Below, in pieces: positions 44,949-53,928 of a stretch of 64,000 bases of DNA. Below the pieces are notes generated by a model, which ran no database searches, had not been told where the DNA came from, and saw nothing but the letters and a program-made list of their open reading frames with translations. The stretch covers positions 852,596 to 916,595 of the forward strand of contig ML213514.1 in NCBI GenBank assembly GCA_004369045.1. Reading direction: 5' to 3'. The DNA is from Heliocybe sulcata. Its lineage: Eukaryota; Basidiomycota; Agaricomycetes; Gloeophyllales; Gloeophyllaceae. Position numbers and translations under genes: made by a program. The stretch's first letter is position 1. Each line of letters opens with the position of its first letter.

Positions 44949-45772
44949 ATGTCTGCGCCGCAGAATTTCCACGTCGTTTCCTCCCCGGCACACTTTCAGG
45001 ACTTGCTCTCACAGGACCTCAACCGCATTTCCCTCATCAATTTCTGGGCGCCATGGGCAGCACCATGTGCGCAGATGAACGAGGTCGTGCTTGAGCTATC
45101 AAGGAAATATTCTGAGCTGCTGGTCCTTCAGGTACGTCCTGTTCATAGCGACTAGACCGCAAATTCATGCGAGGCGGCTAGGTGGAAGCGGAAGAGCAGC
45201 AAGACATCACCGAGTCTTTTGAGGTCGAGGCTGTCCCGTCCTTCATCATCCTTCGTGGTCACACCCTTCTTGGTCGGATATCTGGTGCCGATGCGTCCGG
45301 TCTCACCACGTCCATCGCCGCTGCCCTTCGACCCGCGTCCTCCGTCCAGCCGAAGTCGTATTCCAATGCTCAGCCTGCGCCGCCAGATACCGAGACACCG
45401 GCGCAGCTCGAGGAGAGAATCAAGGATCTTATGACCAAGGAGCGCGTGATGCTGTTTATGAAGGGCGTGCCGGATGCACCGAGATGCGGGTTCTCGAGGA
45501 AGACGGTTGGAATCTTGAGGGACCACGGCGTGCCGTTCGGTAGCTTTGATATCTTGAGCGATGAGAGTGTTCGTCAGGGTGCGTTGACTCAAACTCAAAG
45601 ACTTCAATATGAGCGAGACTGACATCGGAATGCAGGGATGAAAGTGATCAACAATTGGCCGACATTCCCGCAGCTCATTGTCAATGGCGAGTTCGTCGGT
45701 GGCCTGGATATTATCCAGGAGATGATCGAGAATGGGGAGTTTGACGAGATCGTCGTGGGCAAGGCTCATTGA
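44949..45772 (+). CDS. GRX4: monothiol glutaredoxin Grx3/Grx4 (thioredoxin-glutaredoxin fusion)
   Basis: Exons 44949-45131, 45182-45578 and 45636-45772 give 238 residues. The N-terminal thioredoxin-like domain keeps the fold ([19 protein letters not shown]) but has Ala in place of the first redox Cys, as usual in this family. The C-terminal glutaredoxin domain has the CGFS active site ([13 protein letters not shown]), followed by [20 protein letters not shown], which supplies the glutathione and cluster contacts. Grx3/4 proteins bind a [2Fe-2S] cluster with glutathione in the cytosol and nucleus. They deliver iron and signal iron status to regulators. The gene is complete and conserved. The exact ortholog name (GRX3 versus GRX4) is arbitrary in a single-copy lineage. 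Confidence 0.92.
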
Positions 45773-45947
45773 TTGCCGATTTACTTACGATTCTATCGGG
45801 TTCTTGATCTCGATACCGGTTCCGTCGGTGTATGGTGTGGATTATCTCATATAAGTAATAGATTCTCGTTTTTATCCGTTTTCCCTGGTCTGTCCTTTGC
45901 TGAACGCCTTGCAGCCATCAAGTGCACTAGCTCGCAGTCCCCTGTCC

Positions 45948-46100
45948 TCAGGGACATGTTACGGCGCATCCACACGGTTCGCAGAACACCTCGGGTGGTG
46001 TACACGCAATGTCACACATGGGTTCGGGGGCGGGCTGCGGCGCGCCGAGAGTCAGTGCGCTGAGCGCAAGAATGAGGCCCGCGTAGATGAAAGTCTTCAT
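45948..46100 (-). CDS. six-cysteine secreted peptide, paralog 1
   Basis: 50 residues from ATG 46100. The signal peptide is clear (MKTFIYAGLILALSALTLGA), followed by a short Pro-rich spacer (PQPAPEP). The mature core is MCDIACTPPEVFCEPCGCAV ending TCP. The six cysteines are spaced C-x3-C-x6-C-x2-C-x1-C-x3-C. The start was chosen because it opens the signal peptide. The frame extends 19 codons upstream without relation to the other family members. A TATA-like site lies about 235 nt upstream, so a 5' UTR intron is likely. It belongs to a five-gene family on this strand between here and 51.2 kb. I know no described family. An effector-like or antimicrobial peptide role is only a guess. Confidence 0.78.
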   Translation of the reverse strand: MKTFIYAGLILALSALTLGAPQPAPEPMCDIACTPPEVFCEPCGCAVTCP

Positions 46101-46330
46101 GTTGCTGGTTATACAGATAAGTCGCGAAACTCGCACTCGCTGGAGATGATTACTCACGAGTTGGATGTCAGAGATTGCAAATACTGTACTGGCGAGCGTA
46201 AGGCAGAACTATGTGTACTGCAACATTCAGCATTCAGTCTCTCGTGCGCCTGGAAGTACGCAAGACCACACGACTCACCTGTCCCTGGCAAACCTGGACA
46301 ATGCAACCGTCCTCATGCAGGCTACGGCAT

Positions 46331-46340
46331 TTTATATACT
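46331..46340 (-). promoter_or_regulatory. TATA-like element of peptide paralog 1
   Basis: AGTATATAAA on the minus strand, 231-240 nt upstream of the ATG at 46100. Matching elements stand at nearly the same distance before three sibling genes. Confidence 0.45.
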
Positions 46341-46848
46341 CTGAGATCTCTGAGAATCCAGCCATCAGGACTCCGTCAATCAAGCATCAACAGTGAACGT
46401 GGGTGAGAAAGGTGAGGCCATTCGGGTCTTCCTAACTGCGATCTAGCGCTCTGTGGACTGGGCCGGTCATGAGGCTAGCAATTAACGGAAGTATAATGGT
46501 GCGCAGTGTTTACCAGGACGGAGCTACCGATCCGCTCTTGATTCTTCCCTCTTGTTAACATGTTTTATGATGGAGTTGGTGGGTTGATGCTGGAACTGTT
46601 CGCAGTGATCGCAGGCTGTCTAGTTCAGACTGCGGCCATCAACGACTAGCCTGACCGATGGGCATGGCGGGCATTGCGCGGATATCCGTTCAGGTACGAC
46701 TTGTGGCTCGTCCCTGCCTGTTCGAAATTTGCTTTCGCAGTTTCCATTTCGGACTTATATCCCGTCGAGTGAGTCTGGCAGATATATGGCAATATTATGA
46801 ATTATACGGTATTGCCTCATTCACATAATACAGCATTCTGAGGGCCTC

Positions 46849-47007
46849 TCAGCAAGACGTTTTGCAACTGCAAGGCGGGCAGAACACCAAGTCAGGTGGG
46901 CAAAAAATGGGACAAACTCCTGCGGGCTCGGGTTCAGGATTGGGAGCCGCCAGTGCAACTGCGGTGAGTGCAAAGAGGAGAGTCGTATACATGAATATTT
47001 GCATCAT
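46849..47007 (-). CDS. six-cysteine secreted peptide, paralog 2
   Basis: 52 residues from ATG 47007 (a second ATG follows directly). The frame is a signal peptide (MMQIFMYTTLLFALTAVALA), the spacer APNPEPEPAG, and the core VCPIFCPPDLVFCPPCSCKT ending SC. Its cysteine spacing is the same as paralog 1: C-x3-C-x6-C-x2-C-x1-C-x3-C. The Pro/Glu spacer also matches paralog 1, so these two form a subgroup. It is too short to be found by ordinary gene calling. The stop is TGA at 46849-46851. There is no CaaX box. Codon order and the conserved cysteine frame make chance unlikely. Confidence 0.75.
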   Translation of the reverse strand: MMQIFMYTTLLFALTAVALAAPNPEPEPAGVCPIFCPPDLVFCPPCSCKTSC

Positions 47008-47460
47008 GCGTTGACCTGATTATACGCTTATAAGATGGTAAGTATGCCTTCTGCAACCTGCATCTTGGTCTCACTCACCAGAGACAATGGTCGTGGAAAG
47101 TCAAGGTTGTATTCACAGTCGATGGTCATTTTATATCGGAAAGAGGCTGAAACGTGCAGACTGCAGCAATACCCGGCTGCTGTCATCGCCTTACCCGCTC
47201 ACCCAGGCCCTCCATCCTTGTGGCGACTGCAGATGCGCCACCATCAGGGCCATGAGTATGGGTAGTTAGAACATCCCCCGGGTAGGGTGGCGACTCCACA
47301 ATTCATCATTCTCGTTTTTTGCATTCTGTGGTGTTCTCATGCATTCTTACGGAGACTTGCGCTCATGTCGGTTATTGTCGGAGAAGCCGGCGCCAGAATG
47401 GTCTTCCAGACCCACATTCTTCCAAAGAGCTAGAGTGCAATTCATTCCGGTGAGTCACTC

Positions 47461-48677
47461 CTAATACTCGCTGTTCTTAGCCCGATTCGCTCTCCATGTG
47501 TAGTACTCCCCACTACTCATGACGGGATAATTCATTGGATTCTCCGCGGAGATGCAGCTGGGCACGGGCTCCAACAGCATTTCCCTATCAAACCCAAAGA
47601 AAAATGGACACGAATACCGCTCCTTCCCGCTCTTGTTGATCACCCGGTGGACCGTCGAGACGAAGAAGTCGTTGGTCTGGCGCATAAAGCAGTCGGCGAT
47701 GTTGACTACGAGTGCCCCAGGGACTGGAGGTGCCCTAACCCACTCGCCGGATTTGGAGAGGACTTCGAGCCCGCCGCAGTCGTCTTGAGTGACCATGGTG
47801 AAGCACTCGAAGTCCGTGTGTGCGCCAATGCCGTTCTGGTCGTCTGGTGAGGCCTGGATTGATGAAGAGTGAGTGAGACTCTCAGCCACTCGGCGATTGC
47901 TTCGCACTCCCCTCCTGTTCTGGATAATGCAAGATCCTCATGCCAGCCTCGGGTCGTTTGACGTATTCGTCAAAGTAGTCTTCCGGCATATGCAGTGCCA
48001 GGGCGAACATTCTCGTCATCTTGCGCGCGAGCGTAAGAAGCTGGGTATGGTACGCGTATAGCGTCTCCTTGAATTCAGGTAGGTTTTCGGGCCAGATACT
48101 GGTAGATGGTCTATCCTTTGCGACAGCTCCGGGGTCGAACTGGGCGTCATATGCCCAGTTGAATGCCTCACTGAGGTCTGTGAACGAGGTGAGCTCCTGT
48201 TCAACCCGGATCTTGTACTGGTGCAGATGTATATTCACCATTGTACTTCCTATGATTACGATTGTAGCCTTCCAGCGGGTGATACCCTACGTACTCATTC
48301 GGAACCAGGCCAGTCCATACTTTCATCTTCTCCTCCATTGACAGAGAGAAGAACCGTCTGGCTTGATCGAAGGTATCTTCTTTGTATCTCGCATCGATTC
48401 CCTGAGGAGATGTCAACATTGGAGCCTCGACGAGGACCTGCCCGATACGCACATGATTGACGGCATAAAAGAATCCGATTCTGGAAGCGGCTTCTCTGAC
48501 CTGCTCAGCCACCGCTTGTCGGTCCTTAATGTCATCGCTGAAGATGCCCTTGATATCAATGATCGGTATCTCCCCGGTGTCTCTGGCGAGGTTCGACTTG
48601 TATGACACTATCTGCCCATTCTGAAGTTTCAGAGTCAATTGTGGTGCATCTGCTTCGATAGTGGCCGTTGTCGACAT
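47461..48677 (-). CDS. 2-oxoglutarate/Fe(II)-dependent oxygenase (isopenicillin N synthase-like)
   Basis: Three exons from ATG 48677 to the stop at 47461. The N-terminal DIOX_N part has IPIIDIKGIF and AASRIGFFYAVNH. The middle has ARRFFSLSMEEKMKV and DLSEAFNWAYDA. The C-terminal jelly roll has the metal triad: GIGAHTDFECFT (His and Asp), FVSTVHRVIN (distal His), and RYSCPFFFGF (Arg-x-Ser for 2-oxoglutarate). So the active site looks complete. Introns are about 48245-48175 and 47905-47850; with these joined the frame reads through. The substrate is unknown. Fungal relatives oxidise small metabolites or peptide-derived compounds. It lies within the array of six-cysteine peptides on the same strand, so a role in modifying them or a metabolite is conceivable but only inferred. 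Confidence 0.87.
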
Positions 48678-48929
48678 TAGAGTATGACTGACGCGACTAG
48701 CAGCACGGTGGAGCTTCCGAGCTTGCAATGGGTATCTAACGCCTTATATACCACTTACCGGTCAAGATAGCGCGCTATCGTGCCATTGGAGAGTATTCAA
48801 GGTTCTGGTTCGGATAACGTGTGAGACATAAATGGAGAGAACAGAATAGCCGTCCACACCGAACGTTTCCGTGCCTGTCCTTCCCAACCATAACCTTGAG
48901 CAGGCGACTTGCATATGTCTGCTTTGAAG

Positions 48930-49011
48930 TAGCTGCTTGTGAGCGTTCGACTCACGTATGTCGAATAATACGCTTACAGACTGTCATCAGATAGAAATGA
49001 AGTTCCTCGCA
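48930..49011 (+). pseudogene. inverted truncated copy of peptide paralog 3 leader and start
   Basis: About 80 nt here, on the plus strand, closely match the reverse strand of 49410-49492, the 5' leader and first codons of paralog 3. Shared pieces include GCTTGTGAGCGTTCGACTCA and the run GATAGAAATGAAGTTCCTCG. Similarity stops after the fifth codon. Then the sequence is unrelated, so no peptide is encoded. Upstream similarity begins at about 48930. It records a local inverted duplication within the array. Confidence 0.75.
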
Positions 49012-49247
49012 GGCTTGATGGTCCCGGGGTTAACCAGGGCACCCGACTATTAATGAGACGCGTGACGTCACGCGTCTGCTTCGCGGCACTCAATATTCAG
49101 TTCCTTACAGAAGGCTCGACTTTCTGCACCCTTCAATATAGAGGTAACCATAGGATAGCCTAGCAGTCTATTACAAGAGAGCATGCTAGTGGTAACAGGT
49201 ATGGACTGTGAGCTCAACACTATTACTTTATCCTCGTCCGAAACTCC

Positions 49248-49424
49248 TCACGCCTTCGTAGACGTCGGTGCACACGGTGTAGAGTAGCATCCGCAAGGAG
49301 CGCAAAAATGGTAGGGCTCTAGACATGCTAGGTCGCAATGGATCTGGCGCCAATCCAGCGCAGTTGCGTGGCTCTGAGTAGCAAGAGCCAGAACCAGAGC
49401 AGACATCATTGCGAGGAACTTCAT
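49248..49424 (-). CDS. six-cysteine secreted peptide, paralog 3
   Basis: 58 residues from ATG 49424. It has a signal peptide (MKFLAMMSALVLALATQSHA), the propeptide-like link TALDWRQIH, and the core CDLACLEPYHFCAPCGCYST ending PCAPTSTKA. Spacing is C-x3-C-x6-C-x2-C-x1-C-x4-C. The motif W/E-RQ-V/I before the first Cys and EPYHFC are shared with paralogs 4 and 5, which define a second subgroup. A TATA-like site lies about 235 nt upstream. Its leader has been copied in inverse orientation to 48930-49011. It is predicted to be exported through the ER and disulfide-stabilised. Function unknown. Confidence 0.8.
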   Translation of the reverse strand: MKFLAMMSALVLALATQSHATALDWRQIHCDLACLEPYHFCAPCGCYSTPCAPTSTKA

Positions 49425-49655
49425 TTCTATCTGACGGCAGTCTGTAAGCGTAATATTTTCGACATACGTGAGTCGAACGCTCACAAGCAACTAAGACCTG
49501 ATGGACAGTACTTCCGGAGAGTTCTGACAAGGAGTTCGATGCTGATACAGGGATGGAAGATTAGCTACGCGCGTTGTACAACTCAGGAGTCAGGACGAGA
49601 AGACATACCGAGTAGCTTGAGGTGTGGAGGTGTGCTACCCGACCACTCCGCGCCA

Positions 49656-49665
49656 GTTTATATCT
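49656..49665 (-). promoter_or_regulatory. TATA-like element of peptide paralog 3
   Basis: AGATATAAAC on the minus strand, about 235 nt before the ATG at 49424, in register with the sites of paralogs 1, 4 and 5. Confidence 0.45.
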
Positions 49666-50035
49666 GCGTCCTTTCGTAATGTAATGTGCGCTCCTCAGCT
49701 TCATGAAGTCGCAGATGGTGGTGTTTAATTGAATCCATTAGTTCGTGTATTAATATTCAATTGTTCCTGTGGCGCCGGCACATGCAACTTTTCGAAAGCT
49801 AGACTCTCAAAATTGTCTAAGAGTATGCTCGTAAATTTCACTCTGTACGCTGCGCCGTACCTGGCTCCTGCGTTTCAGCTGTACGGGATCAATACAAATG
49901 CTATTGCCGATCCGATCCCGAGACTGTTCAACGCAACATAGTCGTTATCCTCCAGTCTCGTCCCGGCTACCCGACATTCATTACTTCCCGAGCGATGGAC
50001 CTTCTTATCCGTCCAGATCCTCGTTCCCGAGTTAA

Positions 50036-50200
50036 TCAGGTCTCGGTGCAAGGTGTCAGACTGCACGAACAAGGCGGGCAGAAATGGTACGGCTCTCCGC
50101 AAGCAATGTCGCAGACGACTTGACGCTCCTGAAGAACTGTGGCGTGGCTCCCGGCGATAAAGGTGAGTAATAGGATCGCGACGGAGGTGAGGGACTTCAT
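50036..50200 (-). CDS. six-cysteine secreted peptide, paralog 4
   Basis: 54 residues from ATG 50200: signal peptide (MKSLTSVAILLLTFIAGSHA), link TVLQERQVV, and core CDIACGEPYHFCPPCSCSLT ending PCTET. Spacing is C-x3-C-x6-C-x2-C-x1-C-x4-C, identical to paralog 3. The ERQV segment and the SLTPC end are shared with paralog 5. The gene was found by reading the minus strand at the expected place; a longer overlapping frame hides it. TATA-like sequence at 50416-50423 is about 220 nt upstream. A secreted, disulfide-bonded mini-protein of about 30 mature residues is predicted. Confidence 0.8.
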   Translation of the reverse strand: MKSLTSVAILLLTFIAGSHATVLQERQVVCDIACGEPYHFCPPCSCSLTPCTET

Positions 50201-50415
50201 GGTGACTGTGGCGATTCGCGTCAGAAGACGCGAACTTGATGTATATGCTCAACCTCACCTCTATAACGAGATCTTCAGCCACAGAGAGGTTTTGAATGCA
50301 GCGAAGTAGATGGACCTGTAATTAAATATCAGGCTCCTGCTCAGGTCGAGGACTGTGGATTTAGTTACGATATCGTGTTCGACCGCAAGTTGGTCTCCGC
50401 AGCACAGCGACGGGC

Positions 50416-50423
50416 CTTATATA
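50416..50423 (-). promoter_or_regulatory. TATA-like element of peptide paralog 4
   Basis: TATATAAG on the minus strand about 220 nt upstream of the ATG at 50200. Confidence 0.45.
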
Positions 50424-51026
50424 CGTCCCTCAATGCATGCCGTTATACGGAGTCTCTATAAGTAAGAGTACCCCATCTATTCTTCGCCGACCGTGTTTCA
50501 GCTTCGGCCGTGGAATCAATCAACGCTGAAATTCAAGGTTGCCGCGTTAGAGAAACTAAGCGAAGACAATTCATAGGGAACGGACCGGTTCGGGCGCCTA
50601 GTAGCGAATGACAGCGCTCTGCACAACGCCCCGCAAGTCATACAGGCTGCGTGACCAAAGGGAAATGGCATCCCGTACTGCCATAACGCCACACAACGAG
50701 AGCCCCAGATGCGCTAGGCGAATCGGGTCGGACGGATACAGAAGGGGATTCGCCAGCCGCGTGTCGACCAACGAGCGATGAAAGTCAAATAGCACGGGGA
50801 ATGATTAACGAGGGGCCGCCATAACGAATTTTGTGTCGAAACACGGCGAGCGTTCACGGTTTCACATATCCCGTACTGCTCGCACTGAGAGCCACGTATC
50901 TGAATAGCTGGCCATTCACTTGCAGTGCGCTGCCTTGTCACAAAGAATAAACCGAGGGCGAATCATCTTCTGTTCATTGCACTCCCCATTACACTGCGAC
51001 CTACATAAGCACGACTTGCCCTAGGT

Positions 51027-51191
51027 CTAAGCGCAAGGCGTCAATGAGCACTTGCAAGGAGGACACAGGTAGTAATGAGGCTCCGGGCACGACACAATAT
51101 CGCATGTGACCTGGCGCTCTTCGAGAGCAACGGCGCTGCTACCCGCAATGAGGGCGGCAAACAGGACGGCGACGGAGTTGATATACTTCAT
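51027..51191 (-). CDS. six-cysteine secreted peptide, paralog 5
   Basis: 54 residues from ATG 51191: signal peptide (MKYINSVAVLFAALIAGSSA), link VALEERQVT, and core CDIVSCPEPHYYLCPPCKCS ending LTPCA. Two single-residue insertions give C-x4-C-x7-C-x2-C-x1-C-x4-C, while the CPPCxC and LTPC parts are kept. It is the most distal member of the array. A TATA-like site at 51411-51420 lies about 222 nt upstream, so a 5' UTR intron is likely as in its siblings. An upstream in-frame extension exists but lies before the signal peptide and is unlikely to be used. Confidence 0.8.
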   Translation of the reverse strand: MKYINSVAVLFAALIAGSSAVALEERQVTCDIVSCPEPHYYLCPPCKCSLTPCA

Positions 51192-51410
51192 TGTGATCGC
51201 TTCTGGGATGCTCCACATTAGAAAGTTGATCTAGTGCAAATGGTTCTGCTCACCGGTTGGATACGTTCGAATTGCAGACTGGTCTCGGATGGATAGTTAT
51301 TGATGGATCTTGCGGCATATCGTCAGATCTAAGTCTCTGGATGAAGGGACTACACTTACAATACCCACAAGCTATCGACTGCAGCTGGTTTCTGCAGCGT
51401 TCCTACTGCC

Positions 51411-51420
51411 TCTTATATAG
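51411..51420 (-). promoter_or_regulatory. TATA-like element of peptide paralog 5
   Basis: CTATATAAGA on the minus strand about 222 nt upstream of the ATG at 51191. Confidence 0.45.
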
Positions 51421-52409
51421 TATGCCCCTCTCATTATTCGGATCATCTGAAGGTGCGTTGACCCCATCATCCCTCCGCTTTCTCGTTTACAGCGATGGCT
51501 GCAGAGCTTGGACTAATGGCCGTTGCTAGCTAGCATGCCGCTTCACGGAGAGTTTGATTACACCCAGTTTGCAATGTAGTGTGATTGCCCCTCGCTGAGC
51601 AGAAGAGGTCTGCACTCGCGCTTTGCACACTGCCATGAACATGCGGGTTTTGTCTCGGCAACATCAGTACAAGCCCCACTAAACACGTACCGTCAGCAGC
51701 TGGATGGGACATGCACTTGGTGGACCATGGCGCCTGGCTCACCCGCCACATACATCATGCACGCCGCTGCGTCAATCGGATGAAAACGGACCGCCGGAAC
51801 TCCGACTATACAGGAGGTAAGTAGCTGAATACGAAGGAACGGGACCAGGCGGGGCTATTACAGAATGAGATCGCCGTTCAGTCACTCCCAGGGAACGACA
51901 ATAATTGAAAGGACATTAGCACCGACGCCGAGATCCAGGGCTAACATTTATGGCAGCATGGGCGCGGACGATATTCCCGTGCACTTCAGGCCCGCAGTCA
52001 AAGAATGTCAGGCGACTGCTCTCGGATCCATGCGCGGAGAGTGCAGGTGGTGCTAGCGATATCTCAGAGGGAAGTCGAAATAACCCCGAGGGTGTACGTG
52101 TAGCAGGTAGTCGCAAGGTATATGATAAAGAACAGCGCATATATTCGTCCTCTTTCCGGCCACTGTCGTAATGATTCGGAAAGATCACCGTCGAGTAGTT
52201 CTGGTGCCATAGATCCAGTCAGAGCCCGAGCAGGCACGAAACTTGTCGGCGACCGGTTACACAGCTGGCAGGAGTAAGCCGCAGTCCCACAATGACCATC
52301 ACATGAGTCCACGGAGACTCGTGCTAAGGATCGGACCGTAATCGTGCCCCTTTTCGGATGGCCAGAAGCGGAGAGACGACAAAGAAATAGAGCAGCAGGC
52401 TTAGTGTAA
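51421..52409. other. 1-kb spacer, no gene recognised
   Basis: Only short frames without domains are present. I looked for a sixth peptide copy (CPPC or CxPCxC translation) on both strands here and saw none. Confidence 0.4.
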
Positions 52410-53463
52410 TCAGAGTTCGATACTCTCCTTGGCTTTGAATTTCTTCGCCGCCCTCTCGGCAGAGCGGAAACAAAATTGGTTGCCGTACAGCTCGAACTCG
52501 AGATGTGGGATGTCCTGGACGACCTGGGTGCCTGATAATCTTGACGACAGTGGAGGAGTTGCCGTTTGAGATGAGGAGGGTTGGCTTGACGCGAGAGTCG
52601 AGTACAAAGGGATGAAGAATTTGAAGATAGAGTTGCGTTTTGGGAGGACTTAGCGGGCTATGTCAGGAGACGCCGTGGGGGAGAGGCTGGAATATGGGAG
52701 GCTTACGCTTCACCTGATTCTTCTTGTTTATCACCCTAAATGCGTTTTCGGTCTCGAGAATGACAATACCTGACGAACCGACTAGCGCCGGGTTCTTGGC
52801 TTGAGATACTGGATAGCGCATAATCCGGTCAAGGGCTCATCCCGTAACCATAGGAGCAGAGCCGACCTATTATGTAGGACCCATGGAAATCTGCCTTGAC
52901 CAGCTTGGCATGCATGTTCGCAACGTTCGGATGCGGTACTGACGTGGGCTGAGGTGGAAGATTATGAAGCTCAGACATGTACCCAAGCCACATGTGATGC
53001 AGAGGGACAAATAGCTCAAACCTGCTCATGGTCAACCTACTCAAGCCTAGAGGCCAAAATAGACATAAATCACCCACTTCGACTGCTCCTTACTCAGCTT
53101 CCAGCTCCCTCTTATTACCCTCCCGACCCCAAGCCCCTTCTTCTTCTTAGCCTCCGTCCGTCTCCGCCTCTTCTCCTCCCGCTCCTTCTTCGCCTTGCTC
53201 TCCTTCGCGGGGTTCTCCAGCATGATCTGCTTTCCGCCGATACGGGATGCATACGTGCTTGCTGGGTCGGAGGTGCGGAGGTGAGACTGGACGTAGGTGG
53301 GAATGAAGGGCCCGGAAGATACGAGAGTTAGTTGGGCATTCCGATGAGGCAGCGCCAGAGGTGCGTAGGGATTGACGGGAGCCTTGGGACGCAAGGTGGA
53401 AGAGACCGAGGAAATGTTCAGCGTTACTTGCTCGTTCTTAGGCACATCGGGCACGGCACTCAT
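52410..53463 (-). CDS. POP4: RNase P/MRP protein subunit POP4 (Rpp29)
   Basis: A protein subunit of nuclear RNase P and RNase MRP, needed for tRNA 5' maturation and rRNA processing. Start ATG 53463. Exon 1 ends in a strongly basic Lys/Arg/Glu helix (KESKAKKEREEKRRRRTEAK) typical of the N-terminus. Exon 2 begins FELFVPLHHMWLGYMSEL and carries MHAKLVKADFHGSYII, the Rpp29 core. Exon 3 gives ALVGSSGIVILETENAFRVI. The last exon has PKRNSIFKFFIP, a Ser-rich insert, LEFELYGNQFCFRSAERAAK and the stop at 52410-52412. All four parts of the Sm-like barrel are present in order with GT-AG introns. It is divergently transcribed from the ABC transporter gene. Confidence 0.9.
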
Positions 53464-53928
53464 GGTCGTGGATTAAGCCTTTGGTACAATATTGTGGTCC
53501 TCTTAGACTGTCTTCCTATGTTCGGATTTTGCCGGAAAAAAAATTAGCGCTCGTTAATCTTGCAAACTCTGTTTCTTAAGTTACTCCCCTAGCTCTTCCT
53601 TTCGAAGTATTCCGCGCGGTTGCCTGCAGGCAGCAGTGTTTGAGTATCCAAAATCTATCACGGTCTGTCATGAAAGGTCAGCTGAACTTCAGGCGCTCGC
53701 GCAGCTAAGCAACAATCACCGTGCTACTTATATACCCTCCCTTTGAATCAATAGACAGCAGCTGGATCCGAATCCCACGCGGCCGCGCCATGCCCTATCA
53801 GTTTGACGTTTAACTGGACCAGAAAATAATGCGGATATCTGCATAACGTTCCTCGTTGCTCTTGAGCGCGTTTGTACGCCTCGGCACCCCCACTGCCGCC
53901 TGGATACTCTTGAAGAGTGCCATTTACC
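53464..53928. promoter_or_regulatory. divergent promoter region of POP4 and the ABCC gene
   Basis: 465 nt between the two start codons. A TATATAC stretch lies at about 53730. No further element was recognised. Confidence 0.4.

Noticed and set aside
48201-48728. Start of the oxygenase at 48728.
   Set aside because: That codon is not ATG. The first ATG at 48677 gives a normal N-terminus.
45948-51191. The small peptides as basidiomycete mating pheromone precursors or a mating-type locus.
   Set aside because: They have N-terminal signal peptides and six cysteines, lack a C-terminal CaaX box, and no STE3 receptor gene is nearby.
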